A DNA stretch of 64,000 bases. Origin: Metallyticus violacea. Lineage: Eukaryota; Arthropoda; Insecta; Mantodea; Metallyticidae. Position 1 is the stretch's first letter. Each line of letters starts with the position of its first letter. The DNA lies in contig CM060834.1 in NCBI GenBank assembly GCA_030762175.1, positions 68,863,501 through 68,927,500 on the forward strand. Direction: 5' to 3'. This document shows, piece after piece, positions 33,969-47,100 of the stretch. The notes beneath the pieces are model-generated. The model did no database searches. It worked only from the letters and a program-made list of their open reading frames with translations, and was not told where the DNA came from. Position numbers and translations under genes: made by a program.

Positions 33969-33982
33969 AATATGCTCTGATA
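33937..33982 (+). ncRNA. Mutated hammerhead in the right arm of PLE-6
   Basis: CUGAAGG (last A changed), stem II GAGAG/GCUCUU, GAAA (33967-33970), then UAUGCU where GUH is expected. Two core changes suggest loss of activity. Confidence 0.55.
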
Positions 33983-34059
33983 AATTAATCAGTTAGTGAA
34001 ATGTAGTGTCAACTAATACTGACCTCTTTATGCGTATAATTTGAGAAATGATTTACATA

Positions 34060-34230
34060 AAAACAGGAGCAACACCTAATGAATTTTTACATCCCATAAG
34101 CAGACAGCCTTCAAGTTTATCGTAAGGATTCATAAAACTACCAACTCAACTCCAACGAATGATCTAACAGTTGCTTAACAGCTAAGAATGTGGACAAAGT
34201 TCCATGAAAATTCTTGATTAAATCTGCAGT
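34060..34230 (+). pseudogene. PLE-7 3' end fragment
   Basis: Begins with a nuclease-tail phrase (MNFYIP-like, about 34075) and runs into a decayed hammerhead (CUAAGAA, UGUGGACAAAG, GAAA at about 34170-34215). Confidence 0.45.
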
Positions 34231-34234
34231 ATGT

Positions 34235-35430
34235 GAGGCCAGAAAGATTGTTTTTTTAAATAGTTCGACTCGCAAGAGATTATTATTGCATATGCTAGAT
34301 TCCAAATTTAATCATTATTGAAAATGAAGAAAAGTGTTGATTTGGGGGAACAAAATACTGATTACTGGTTTTGTACAAGCAAAGATACTGAAATTGCGTG
34401 AATCAACTAATTAATACATTGTGCAAAATGAACAGAAGAACATATCTTACAAATTTAGCATTTGAGCATATGAAGGAGAGGGAAAGGATCACAATCCTTT
34501 CTAAAGAGTACATTTTATTCCTGTCAAAATACCAATTAGAATCTGATGAAAAATCATCTCAGTGAATGAAATATATTGGTGAATTGTGATAAATGCACAG
34601 CACATAAGAACAAAATAACTATGGATAGCTTTTTGCACAAGAAATTTATTTGTAGAAACCACAGAAACTTCTTGTCATACATAATGCATACAGTAATGTC
34701 ATGATAGAGGATCTAAAAATGCTGTTATCCATCAAAGTATTTCATATTAAAACTGAATATATTTTTAATATACATATATAACTTATAGACTGAGATAACG
34801 TCTTATTTATATGAATCTATTAAATACTTCATATGTGTGTGTGTGTGTGTCACCATATTTCATATTTATCTGTTAATGAAACTGAATGTGTACATTCTAT
34901 TTATGCTATTAATATATATGAATATATTAAATACATATTTACATTTATGTCACTCATGGTACCCTGGTACCAATTTTTTTTACTTATTTGTTAATGTACT
35001 GAATGTGTATATTCTATCTATAACATTCCTTATTCTTTGCGTATCAGGCATTTAGAAATGTTGAAAATGTAAAATACTTTATACTGGTAGAGAACTGCAT
35101 GCACTTAGATTTGTGAAATAAAGGGAGTGCCTGCTTAATTGTTAATGGTGGTACAAATGAGCTTGGAGTGCATTGTTGCCTGAAGTTACCTAGCATTAAT
35201 CTTTTCAGCATGAGGAAAGAACCTCACATGGGTAACTTGACCAAAGTTGAATTTAAACCTGTTCTCTCCACGTTTGCAGTTAGCCAAGGCCAATGTCCTT
35301 GCAAATGAGCCATGGAAGTGACCTGACAGCTTGTGTGATAATAGTTTTTCACTCTCTGTTGTTAACCAAACATTTTGAGGAATCCTTAACATGAAAACAA
35401 TTAAAATTGTCACAATGAAGTGATCCACAT
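34235..35430. other. Stretch with no recognised gene
   Basis: AT-rich. Contains a (GT)n run at 34834-34850. No motif-bearing frame. Confidence 0.4.
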
Positions 35431-35434
35431 AATT

Positions 35435-36460
35435 ATTAATATGTTGTGATGTGTCAAACTAAACACTCTTGCAGCTTCACTAACTCACTAATGTTTTGCA
35501 GACCTTTGTCCACATCAGCTACTTGTTGACTGTCGGAAGGGTTGTCATAATCCATTGAGGATGTATTGTTTGCCTTTGCCAGACATCTGATGAACTTGAA
35601 GTTAAATGTTTTTTATTTTCCCTGTGATGTTGAAGTTCATTAGTCAACTTTTGAATTTGTGGATATAATTTTTTTCTCATGTGCTCAGTTCTATATGTCC
35701 TTCTACTGCTTTTGACATTTGTATTTTTTCTTCAATTTCATGATTTTCTGTCTCAGGCTAAATATTAGTTTAGCACGAATAAACTAAATAAAATACAGTG
35801 CTGAAAATGGATTTTGTAAGGGACTGGTTTGTCAAAAGATGCAGAAACTCAAGACATTTAAGCAGCTGAAAGAAATCTCAACTGTATTACAGTGAAAAAG
35901 AAGAGAATGTTTAAAAAATATTTGCTATCATCCTTAGACTGCAGATAATTTTCAGATTATCTTTATAAGAAAGTGAACATTGCTAAGAAATAAGTTTAAC
36001 ACAAAAATTTTTATAAACAGCAAACAATCAGATAGTACACCACCAGAAAAGAAGTCAGAAATCTATCATATAAATTGGGCAGACTGCAATAAAATGCATA
36101 TTGGAAAAATAAAAAGAAACATAAGTACCCAACAGAAAATCATGATATTGAAGAAAAAGGACAATTGTTAAAGACAGTAGGAGTGCATATGGAAATGAAC
36201 ACATTGGAAAAAAATCTAGATTCACAAATTCATAAGTCGGCTAATGAACTTCAATATCCTGGGGAAAGGAACACTAACTTCAAGTTCATCATATACCACC
36301 AGAACCAAATAACATGTCCTGCAAGGATTATGACAACCCTTTCAACAGTCAACAAGTAGCTAATGAGAGCAAAGATCTGCATATTCTAATGAAATAGTAA
36401 GATAGTGAAGGTGCAAGAGTGTTTAGTTTGACTGATCACAGCATATTAATAATTATTCTA
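35435..36460 (+). mobile_element. PLE-8 remnant bounded by inverted pLTRs
   Basis: The left arm (about 35437-35535) and right arm (about 36345-36455) are inverted, sharing 'actaaacactcttgcagcttcac' in diverged form. On plus, 35980-36171 encodes IYHINWADCNKMHIGKIKRN, a degraded GIY-YIG motif, and about 36200-36300 holds the nuclease tail. Hammerhead remnants are in both arms (left, minus: GUAGCUGAUGUGGACAAAGG). Confidence 0.7.
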
Positions 36461-36464
36461 AAGA

Positions 36465-38635
36465 ATTCTTTCTTTTATTGGCACATAGGAATAGCCCTAA
36501 TGTCTAGTTTAGTTCATGTCTCCATTCTGATTCACAGTAGTTTTAGAACTTTGATATTTAAATTTCATCTTTCATAACACTAGGATTGATTCTCAATCGT
36601 AATCCAAGCAACCTAGATATATAAATGCTTATTAATGCTGTGTTAGTTTAGGTGATTCTAGTTCAAGATCCTTTCTTCCAATTAGAAATCTTGATTGATA
36701 AAGCAGTTTGGCCTCTTGAATGACTGTACCAAAATGACTCAGTTTGATTCTTGGTTGTTAATGATCCAATACTGTTCATTGAAGTTAATAAACTTATAAT
36801 CTTCAAAACCAAAATTTTGACCATCACAAGAAGTTTGTGCTAAGTTTTATCAAATATGCCTGTGAAAATCATAAATAGACTATGTGTAGCTCCTTTAGTT
36901 AGATATAGGATCTGGACAGGATACAGAGTGTTTAGAAGTAATGCAACCTTAAAGGATTCACAAGAAGTGTTGAAAATGTCCAATATTTCGCATTTTGCAT
37001 ATGACAATTTGTTTGCAAATACTCCTACATTTTTTTAGTACATTGTCCATGCATTGTTGATTATTCCTTATAGCCTATGACTTGTGGAAGGATTATTTTA
37101 ATATGCAGCAACAGGGGTTAAGTCAGGAGATTCTGTTAGTTACAACATATTTTTAAATCAATCCTCCTAAAAACATGCTTTCAAGGTATCCCATAGTTCC
37201 TTGCAGCAATGCTATGACATGGTCCTGTTGACTTCTTGTCCTAGTAATGTCCTCCTCAGGTGACTGGTCACATATTGTTTCATCACAGTAATGTACGCTC
37301 ATCATTGACTTGTTCACTACTTTTTGTGCATGAAAAGGCATTTGATGCAATATATACATTTTGATTTTCAAGTGGTAATCTCACTATAAGATAGGTGAAA
37401 ATATTATGTCCAGGTATCAAGTTATATAAATTATTGCTCCCCATATAGTATTTATTGGCCTCTGTAGTCTTGGGGTAGCACTTTTAAGGTTCGTGGGTAC
37501 ATACCTGGCTGGGGTCAATAGATTTTTCAGGGCATTAAAATTTTGTGTGCAAGTCCTCCAGGAGGGATTTTAAGTCATGAGTTCTATGTTGTGGATTTAC
37601 AGCACATTAAAGAACACCATACCTCAAAAAGGAGTTCCTGAACAAAATTATCAGTCATTTCATTTCCAAAGTAATAATTTAGTTATTTGTCACATGATGT
37701 TAGAAGTGACAGGCTTACTGCCTGTCCTTCTGCCCTCTGCCCTCTCTCAGAAAATAAGTGTAACTAAAATTCTCTCTGATAAACAAAACCTCATATAGGA
37801 GGTGCCATAATAAAATAATATATATTTACTGTGATTCGTACAAATTTCTAACATTGTGAATTTAATTTTACATTAAATTTAAAATTCGTTCAGCTTATAA
37901 ATATATTTATCAATTATATAGTTCTTCAAATTATGTTCAAAACTATTACCTTTACAATTCTTTATATATAAGAGTAATTTGTTATACAAAATTAGTCCTT
38001 TAACTTTAGAATCTTTGTCTGTTGATTTCAAGTTTAGCATTATTCTATGGTAATTATTCTTTCCTCTTGTATTATAAGAATATAGATGATCATTGGTTAA
38101 GCTATTTTCATCTTCTGAAATGTTCCAGGAGGAATGAATGGTACTAACTAATATAGTGTGTAGAACATTGATATTTTAGAATTTTGTATATGGCCTGGAA
38201 TAGGGCCAGGGGCTGAACAAGTTAAATATATTTTGTATTTTAATCAGCACATTAAATAAATAAGTACGTAAATGAGAAAAGAATATAGAAAAAGAATCCT
38301 CTGGAGTTATAATGATGGTGGTCCTATGTCTTCTAAATATTTCAGTAGGAAACTACTGATGAATTGAATGGTGGTAGTAACTCAGGGGATGTTTTAATTT
38401 TTTCTGTTATAAGGATTGTAATAAATAATTAGGTCCTGCAGTTTTAAATTTGTCATAGATGCTTGATACAGAACTTGATCAGTGCAGATAGGCCAAAAGC
38501 ATCTTTAAAGCCTTTTGTATGAATGCATAGCTTTCACTCTTGATGTAATGCCTCACAATGATTATTTCCTGCTCTAGTGTGAAAACTATGCCTCCAAGTG
38601 TAATTCTAAGCACCTGTCATCATTTGAACAGAATG
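36465..38635. other. Stretch with no recognised gene
   Basis: About 2.2 kb. A phrase near 36925 (gagtgtttagaagtaatgca) resembles the start of some insect DNA transposons, but nothing further supports this. Confidence 0.4.
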
Positions 38636-38639
38636 GTCT

Positions 38640-39178
38640 ACAGAGGATTTGGACACTGAGGCTGTCAAATGGGCCTTTTATACATATACCCTCCAAGGGG
38701 GCACATGTGGGAGGAAGGGTTGAAGATGGAGGATACACCAGATGACCAGGAGGTGATGCATAAGTGTAGGCAGGGTCCCCAACATTTCCTCAGATGATAA
38801 GTCCCAGACATTGGTGGTCCCTGCAAGAGTCATTTCCAGTCCACCTCCAAATTAGCTGAGGACGCTCCATTCAGACCCTACCGGGACTAGGACAGGAACT
38901 TTTTCAAAAAGCAAACCACTCCACACAACAAGGCACCAGCTGCTTTTCTGTTGCTTCTGACCTGTAACTGGTGCTATTGAATGAAATGACAGGGAATGGG
39001 AAAGCAGAAATTTTGTGGAAAGCAAATATCCACCCCAGTTTTGTCTAAGTGACATGGGGAAACCATGAAAAAATACTAAGTCAGGATGACTGGCCCATAG
39101 GAATTGAACCTGGGACTTCCTGAATGTAAGTCCAAATGCTACCATTGGAGTCAACCCACTCAGTTGCCACCTGCCTAT
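38640..39178 (-). mobile_element. tRNA-headed SINE-like repeat (SINE-E)
   Basis: On minus, the head GGCAACTGAGTGGGTTGACT is followed about 50 bases later by the B box GGTTCAATTCCTATGGG. A long body continues to about 38640. Only one copy is seen here. Confidence 0.5.
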
Positions 39179-39184
39179 ATAAAA

Positions 39185-40785
39185 AAAATTGAAATTTCAC
39201 ATAAGGCTGTGTTATTTTCCGAACATCCTGCACAACAGTGCGACACAAGTTCCTTTAGATGCAATTTGGCTTAGGTTCTTAGCTCATTTAGATGTTGGAA
39301 AACAATGGCATTTACCTCTTTTAGCTTAGCAAGAGGTCATTTATTGATGACCATTAACTAATAAAGAAGTCTCTCCTGCATGTTCAAAATGCTATTTAAA
39401 AAAAATAAAAAGGAGAAAAAATTCTGCAGTGGTTATATTGCTTTAATATTCATTTTTCTATGAATCTTCATGACCATTTTTAAAGCTTATGAATTCTCCT
39501 CCCTATCTCTTTCTCCCTTTTTCATTTAGGTGCTATCAACTATTTTTGCTTATTAATAGGTAGTCAATTTCCTGTTGAGTTTCACCTTGTAAAAAATTAC
39601 ACTTCGATATGTAGTTTAAAAATTAATCCTTATAAATATTTTTGGCCTGTATCTGCAACTGAAAGCAACCACACAGACTCAAAGTCATGTTAATCACCAG
39701 TTTCATTGATGGACAAGTTTCTTTTGCATTTCTATTCACATAATTTTAATAGCATGCGCACTATATTATTTTAATTCTAATTAGTTCTAATCTGTGTTAT
39801 ATGGGCTGTTTGAAGTTATGTCCATCTGAATTCTCACATTTCTGATATCTTTTAATGAAATTTGCATTCACTCACAACAGCTATGCTTCTGTAATTTTTC
39901 AAATTTCAACCCTTTATTGTTCCTCTATACTATGGGGGTTATTCCTGTAGACTATATTTTTTCTCTATTATGAGTGATGTGACCTAGGCCCTACATAGTG
40001 CTAGCTCAACTGTATATGCAGATTAATCTAGCTCTTGTTAGTAATAATATTGTAGAAATATGTTTTTATAACAGGCTACTTGTAAGATAGAAACGTGTCA
40101 AAACAGGATAAATATACATATAATGTAGCGATACATTTTGCCTTAAACATGTTTTGCTGTAATAGGTTTTTTTTTCTTTTCTTTTCTGAGCATTATTGTT
40201 AAAATGGCTCTTAGGTAGTAATGAAGCTCAGTGCAGCCATCTATTTGAACAATGGAAATTATATTCATATATCATTTTATATAAAGAAAGATTTATTCTC
40301 TTTCAACTTCTCTCAATTGAGAGTTGCCCAAACCAGATAGCTTACTAAATAAAATATATGTGTTAATGTTTAAAGTACTGATGAAAAATGATAATATTTA
40401 AGAAAACAGGAGTCTGAAAAATGGTGGAATATTATATGTTATATAAATGATGCTCTTCAAAATTGATGTGCACCTTTAGAACTGCCTTCACTATTCCTTT
40501 TATCAGGTTCCTTTCACTATTATATTGATGTAAAAACTGTACAAAAGTTTTTTGAATAGTACCTTTAGCACCAATCATTAGTTCTATTATTTTTATGTTG
40601 GATTTTTTAAAATAAGGAATGGTTGGTATGTATATGGTAGTTTTTTTCTATATGGATCTTATGGGTTAGCTGCCATGAGTTTTATTTCAAATGGTGGGAT
40701 CAATAATTGTTCTGATGGATATAGCTAGATCTGTTTTCTTAGAGACTACATATTTCTGTGAACCTATGAAGAAACCTTAACAGCA
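39185..40785. other. Stretch with no recognised gene
   Basis: No motif-bearing frame. If the isomerase gene has further 5' exons they may lie here or upstream, but none could be identified. Confidence 0.4.
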
Positions 40786-40789
40786 GTAA

Positions 40790-40944
40790 ATATATTGGTT
40801 GTTGTAATCTTAAAAGAAGTTAGGAACAGTGAAGTTGTTACATATACAACTGAGTCAGTATTAGGTGACACTAAAACTTCACTAACTGATAGTGAAGTTT
40901 TAGTGTCACCTAATACTGACTCAGTTGTATATATTGGTTGTTGT
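40790..40944. mobile_element. Solo palindromic PLE terminal repeat (123 bp) with 16-bp direct repeats
   Basis: ATATATTGGTTGTTGT occurs at 40790-40805 and again at 40929-40944, bounding the insert 40806-40928. Inside, about 41-bp arms (ACAACTGAGTCAGTATTAGG and its inverse) are almost perfect and meet at a tiny centre (aactgata). The arms belong to the PLE-6 family, and the hammerhead core is gone. Confidence 0.85.
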
Positions 40945-40990
40945 CAATTTTTACAAGATTGAATATAAAGAATATCTTTCATGTTGTCAG

Positions 40991-41115
40991 GAAACGTGAT
41001 TTGCATAGTGGACAACATGAAAACTGCAATTGAAGGACTGGAAATAACACTTCATAAAGGATTGCAAATAATTAGATTAAATAGACCTCACAAGAAGAAT
41101 GCAATTACCTCTCAG
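40991..41115 (+). CDS. ECI2: ECI2-like exon 1 (start codon at 41017)
   Basis: Acceptor-like 'ttgtcag' ends at 40990. The coding part gives [19 protein letters not shown] then [13 protein letters not shown]. The donor is GTCTGT after 41115. Confidence 0.75.
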
Positions 41116-44100
41116 GTCTGTACATTTACTGATTATTGTAATGTACAAATTATCACTCTTAAGGAATAAGTAACCAATGCATTCATAGTTAAGGTAGAAA
41201 TATCATTATTAAAGTTATATATTCTTTGTGCATAAGCACTACACACTTCTTTAAGGCTATGTCATTTGCAATAATCATTTTATGTTTTTGACCAGATGTA
41301 TGAAGGTATTACAAATGCTTTAAATGAAGCAGCTGTTGATGACAACGTGGTAATTACTGCACTCACTGGAACAGGAGATTACTATAGCAGTGGAAATGAT
41401 ATTTCATCATATACTTCATTTAATGCAGAAGATATGCACCAGGGAATAAAAATGTCTTCTAATAGACTAAGGTAAAGCTTCACTATCTGTAATACTTGCT
41501 ACAGTTCATATACAAGGTTTTTCAAAAGTAAAGCATAATTTATCTTATAGGTAGATGGAAGATTTTAGGAAAAAAAATACAAAAGTATGTCAAATTTTAT
41601 ATCTTAAAAGGATTTATTTTGTAAATACAACCTTTTTGTACTAATTGTTGCATGAGCTATGATGATATGAAAGAAATTTTAAAATTAGAACCCATGATTT
41701 TTTCACATTTTCTGATAGTGTCTTTGTTTTTATCACTATACATCTTCATTTGCTTTATACAGAAGCATATGTTACTAAGACAGCAATATTTTTGTTAAGT
41801 AAAATACATTTGTTTATAAACATTAGTCCTTGATTATGTGAACTGAGTCTTCAGGGGTGTGAGGCTATGGTCCAATGGAATTCTTCCTCCTCCTCCTCCT
41901 CCGCCTCCTCCTCCTCCTCCTCCTCCTCCTCCTCCTCCTCCTCCTTCTTCTTCTTCTTCTTCTTCTTCTTCTTCTTCTTCTTCTTCTTCTTCTTCTTCTT
42001 CAGACTTTTGTCCATGATTGCCATATACAACTTCAAATGTGTGCTTGTCATAATCTTCTTAGAGATGAGGTAGTGACTGACTCATTGTTGCAATTAACGG
42101 TGTTGTATATGATAGGGGTGCCTGAGGAACTGGGCTCTGATTGGTTTGCCTTTTTCACATTTGAAGGTAAATGTTTCAAATAAAAATAAGGATTAGTAAT
42201 GTGCAGCCCTCTTTCACAGTTCCTAGCTGACTTATTTATGAGTTCATTTGAAACACATTTCACTAAAGCCTTTCCCTACATCTTCAAGATCTGATATAGA
42301 TATGTAGAGGATATATTTGCTATTGTACCAAAGAGATTGGTAGAAGATGCACTGAAATTATTAAATTTACAGGAACCCACAGTTAAATTAATAAAAATAA
42401 TATATTACTATTTCTGGACTTGAAAATAAAATTAGAATTTGGTATTTACAGAAAGAATATACACACTGACAATTATATTAAAGCCCATGGTTTTAGCCCA
42501 AGACCTCATAAAGAAGCAGTTTTCAACAGCATGGTATACAGATTAGTTTATACCTCCATGGATGGCCGAGGTCATTAAGGTGTAGACTGAAGAGCAGGAG
42601 GTTTGGGGTTCAAGGCCTGTCCTCCCTGACTGAGGTTTTTTCCAGGTTTTCCTCTGTCCTCATAAATGGCAAATACTGGGGAGGTACCCTAAACTTCGGC
42701 CTGGAGCATTTACTTCCTTAAAAATTATCCTTTCCCAATATATAATTTCATCTCATGTATCATCAGTGTCCACCGCCTGTGGTGCCTCAGTAGTAAAAAT
42801 GGGCATTAAACACTATTCAAAATATTAGTTTATGCACCATTTAATAAACAAGAATATGAAAAAGAATACATGCATATAATAGAAACAGTCATTTCTAATG
42901 GGTTCGAAAACAGCTGATTGATCACAAAATTAAAAGTTTCCTAAAACGAAAGGATATTTAGCAAATTACCACCTTGACTGCCTTATCAAAAGAAAAAACC
43001 TTACAAAAAATTCACTTACCACCCACAAGTCAATAGTAAATTTCAAAAAATTTTCAAACAGAACAATATTGCATTAGCATCTCAGAGCAGATACAGTGTT
43101 GGCAAATTATTGAAGTTAAATAAAGCAGATCCCAATCCTAAAGAAGAAAAATTAGGTATATACCAGATCAATTGTAAAGATTGTGAAAAAATATACTTAG
43201 GCAAGGCATTAGATTGAAGGAACATTGGAAATAACCAAGGTAGAAAAATCAGTCATAGCAGCACATTTCTGGAATGAAAATCAAGAAATAGAAAAAGGCA
43301 TCTGTTTATTAAAAGCTATTCAACATCCCAAGAAACTTGACATATGGGAAAAGATTTTCATAAAGAAATTTGAGCATAAACTCATGAATTTTAACATTCC
43401 GGCAGCAGACAATATTTTGCACAAGTTCAACAGGCCACCAGATTCACCACAATTTCCTACCTTTTCAAACCTAATATGATCCACCATGCACCAGTCGTTT
43501 AATAGTTGACAATGTGAGCAAAGGTCTCACAAAACATAAGCTGAATTTTTTAATTTTTTTTTATTTGGTTATTTACGGAAGCTCTATAACATCTCAGGTC
43601 ATCAACATCCCATTCAAATGAGGGCGTGAAATGGCCAAAAAATTTTGCTCAAAGGCCTCTTTTGTCAGGCTTGAGGTTCTTTATCATGCTGTAAATGTAC
43701 GACAAGGGATCCATGGCTTTACTTCCCTTCCGAAGGAAGCCATACTTAGGATTTTTATGCCTGAAAAAATCCATCGGTCTTAGCCGAATCGAACCCACAA
43801 TCTTCGGTGTAAGAAGCAAGTATGGTTACCGTCAGGACCAACAATTTTGAGAGTGAAATGTTAAGAGTGTTTTATCACTGCATCAATATTTTAATGTTTT
43901 TATCTCAGATTGCTTCCATGTTCATTGGAAGTGAAGCCACAGAAATGTTTTTAGCATTTTAAAACATTTTATCTACTGAAGGTCTTATACTAATTTTTCA
44001 CCATCTTGATTCCTAAATATATTAAAATTAAAATCATAAATAGTGTTACACTGCCTCCGTTTCTCATTGGGTGTCAAAAAGGACCATAGTCAGTAAATTG

Positions 44101-47100
44101 GGTACTTTTTAAGGTTCAATATGGAAATGTGCATGACTTTTGGAAAGTTCCTCACATGGGAATTGGCAGCTTTGTTTTATTAGTCAATTAAGAGGTCAAT
44201 GTCACAAGGATCTCATAGCAGCACCTGCAAGAAACAACCTAGCTAATCATATAGTGATCATAAAAGTCTGCCATTTGGGTTCTCCAGAGCATCAAGCTTT
44301 AGATTCTTCTTATTTTTGTTGGTATTTCAATGTGTATGTATATTTATATAATTATAATCGCATGCTGTTCTTTTCAAATAATATGCAGATGTTACGATAA
44401 AAGAATAAAATGAATTTGGGCATTTCTCTTGGAAGGGAAATCTTCACACGATATATGTGGCAAGCATCCTTCTTCCAAGAATATAGAATCATATGAACTT
44501 TTAAGAATCCATGTACAGCATATTAATACATTTCTCTCAAAGAGTCTCATTATACCTCTTGTGATTGCTCATATCTGTCATCCAAACTTTCTGCTAGAAA
44601 AGTGCATAAATTGCACTTGTTCAATTCAAGTGAAACATCCGACACTGGTCACAAATATGAGTTTTATATCAAGTATTTTAAATGAATATTTAAATTTGAA
44701 ATTTGGTAGACTTGAAATAGGTACCTGTTGCTTCTAAGAGGAGCAGAAATTATACATGCAAAATGCTTATTTCAATGAAAGGGCAAAAAAATTACCGCAG
44801 CTGAATTATATATTTGAAACATTCAAAAAACTTCACAACTGCTCCCTGTGAAACTACAAAGTTATCTAAAGAAAATGAAAACATATTGGAACTCATTTTT
44901 CATTTTATACAAAATATAGATCTTCTGAAATGTCTTGTCCAGAAAATTGTCTATGATAGTTGGCAGTAAATGTCTTTTGCATGAAGGGCAATGTTACAAG
45001 GGAGCAAATGAAGTTGCTGGACTACTCTATTCACAGTTGATGAACGTCTTTTTTCATTTAAGGGTTCTGTATAGGACAAAAAACCATGTACTGTCCAAAG
45101 TCCACTTTGTGCTAACAGATACTAGCAATTTCAAAACAACCAAGCAGTTGCATGGATTCTTACAATCCTTGTAACAGAACTTCAGCATCATAAAGTAGCC
45201 CATCAGAAAATGTATAGAATTTATACAAAAAGGGAAATTTATGGACTTATTGCCCATGCTTCAAAGAAATCTATTGCATCCTAAGTATGGCTTCCTTTGG
45301 AAGGGAAGTAAAGCCATGGGTCCCATGTTGTACATTTACGGCATGAAAAAGAACCTCAAGCCTGAAAGAAGAGGCCTCTGAGCAAAATTTGTTGGCCGTT
45401 TCACGCCCGGAATTGAATGGGACCCTGATGACCTGAGATGTTTAAGAGCGTCCTTAAATAAAATGAATCGAGACAATGCACCATACAAGTAAAGAAAGGG
45501 AACATTCACCATTGCGAAGTATAATTATTTTGTGCACACTCAAGCTAGGTAGGAAACTGTTGGAGTGAATGAGTTTATAAGGGAATCATGGATTCAAGCC
45601 TTGCACACTTTATTTCTTCAGGAAAATCAACAATCTAGTGTACTTACAGCCAAGATATATCCTCATGGGAAAGTCTCCATCAAATCCAACAAGACTGAAG
45701 ATTTCAGGAAGATTTTTACTTTAACTTTAAATGAATATCAAGGCTTCCACAACAAAATGTTCTAATGACCTACCACTTCAAATGATATTCCAGATTGTGA
45801 ATAAAAATTATAAAAATTCTTTTCTGATTGTTTAATTATGATTTTTGTATTTTTTAAGCTCTCTAGGAATTCCAGGAAAAGAAAAACTATTAGAAGGTGC
45901 ATTATTTAACAACCCTTGAAATATTCTACCAAATAAACCTGAGTTATATTGATTTGAATAGCTTGGGATTTTCACAGTGAAATATAGTACCATATAACAA
46001 ATTATTTATGAGGATATCACTCAAATTTCACTAGTTTTGTTACACTTATTTGGATATGTTTCAAAGGCAAATTTCCTTCATCAGTATGGTGAACAGTGGA
46101 ACTGTGCTGAGGATGAAGGAAATTTGACTTTGAAACATGTCCAAGTAAGTGGAACCAAACTAGTGAAATTTGAGTGATTTCCTCATAAATAATTTATTAT
46201 ATGAATTAATATTGTTGATTGTTGAAAGGGGCCCAAGTCAGCAATCTCCATTATTTTTTATGGTAACAGGATTTTTCAAAAGACCATGGAAATGTGCTTA
46301 AATGTTTACTTTGATGAAAGAGCATATGCAACTTATTTGTTGATTCAATATATCAATTGAAAATGTTATACTTCTTTTTATTTTACTCAAAACAGTTTAA
46401 ACTTGACTTAGATCCCTTTTAAAAATCACCCATTTAAATAAAGGTGCAGAATGATAAAAAACCATTCTCTATTAGTAAACATGTTAAAAAATCATAGGTT
46501 CTAATTTCAAAATTTCTTCAATGATGTCATAGCTCATTCAACAATGACTATGGAAAGATTTCACATTTATAAAACTGATCTTTTTAAGAAATAAAATATT
46601 ATGTGTTTTTGCATTTGTTTCTAAAATTTTGCCCTACCTATAAAATGAATTAAGTGTTACTTTTGAAAAATCCTGTATTTATTTTTACAATATGGCTTAG
46701 GGAAGGTATACACTGGGACCATCATCCTGCTTAATACCTGAGAAAAATAACAAATGACATAAATACCACTTTAATGGAAGGAGGAGGAGGAGGAGGAGAA
46801 CAAGAACAAGAAGAAGAAGAAGAACAACAACAACAACAAGAAGAACAAGAAGAACAAGAACAAGAAGTGTTAGTAATATTAATTGATGATGAAAATTGGT
46901 CCTGGCATCTTGGAGTATCATTAGTTGACCCCACCAAATAATAATTGCAGCTGACTTTATGTATAAAATGAAGTTATTTGCAGGACCTTCTGAGCACAGC
47001 TTTTATTGGGAAGTGCAGTCACTGCAACCAGAAAAAGGGTGAGAGTTGCTGCATGTAAATTTAGTATTTTTATTTTAGTACTTACATTTTTACTGAAAAC

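Larger units (their letters stand above)
33280..34050 (+). mobile_element. Short PLE-6 bounded by inverted hammerhead-bearing arms
   Basis: The left arm (about 33300-33465) and right arm (about 33880-34040) are imperfect inverted repeats sharing 'gaggtcggtattaagtgac' and its inverse. Between them a plus frame (33522-33968) encodes only the nuclease end (DCDQIYIRNLETRTKEPF, VVDHFWTYIHDI, KLAIWEKIFNLKN). The arm sequence is the same family as the solo palindrome at 40806-40928. Confidence 0.75.

Noticed and set aside
36856..37038. 60-codon plus frame as a possible acyl-CoA-binding exon of the isomerase
   Set aside because: No ACBP motif is readable and no fitting splice donor was seen.
40981..41016. 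Extra N-terminal residues of the isomerase from the ATG at 40981
   Set aside because: The ATG lies in a 'ctttcatgttgtcag' acceptor-like tract. The downstream ATG at 41017 gives the usual single-domain length. Not excluded.
41851..42183. Open frames rich in Ser, Leu, Lys or Glu across the TCC/TTC tract
   Set aside because: They are translations of a trinucleotide microsatellite in different frames and are not genes.
46697..46937. Two minus frames rich in Leu/Val and Ser/Cys
   Set aside because: Microsatellite translation. No start context or domain.
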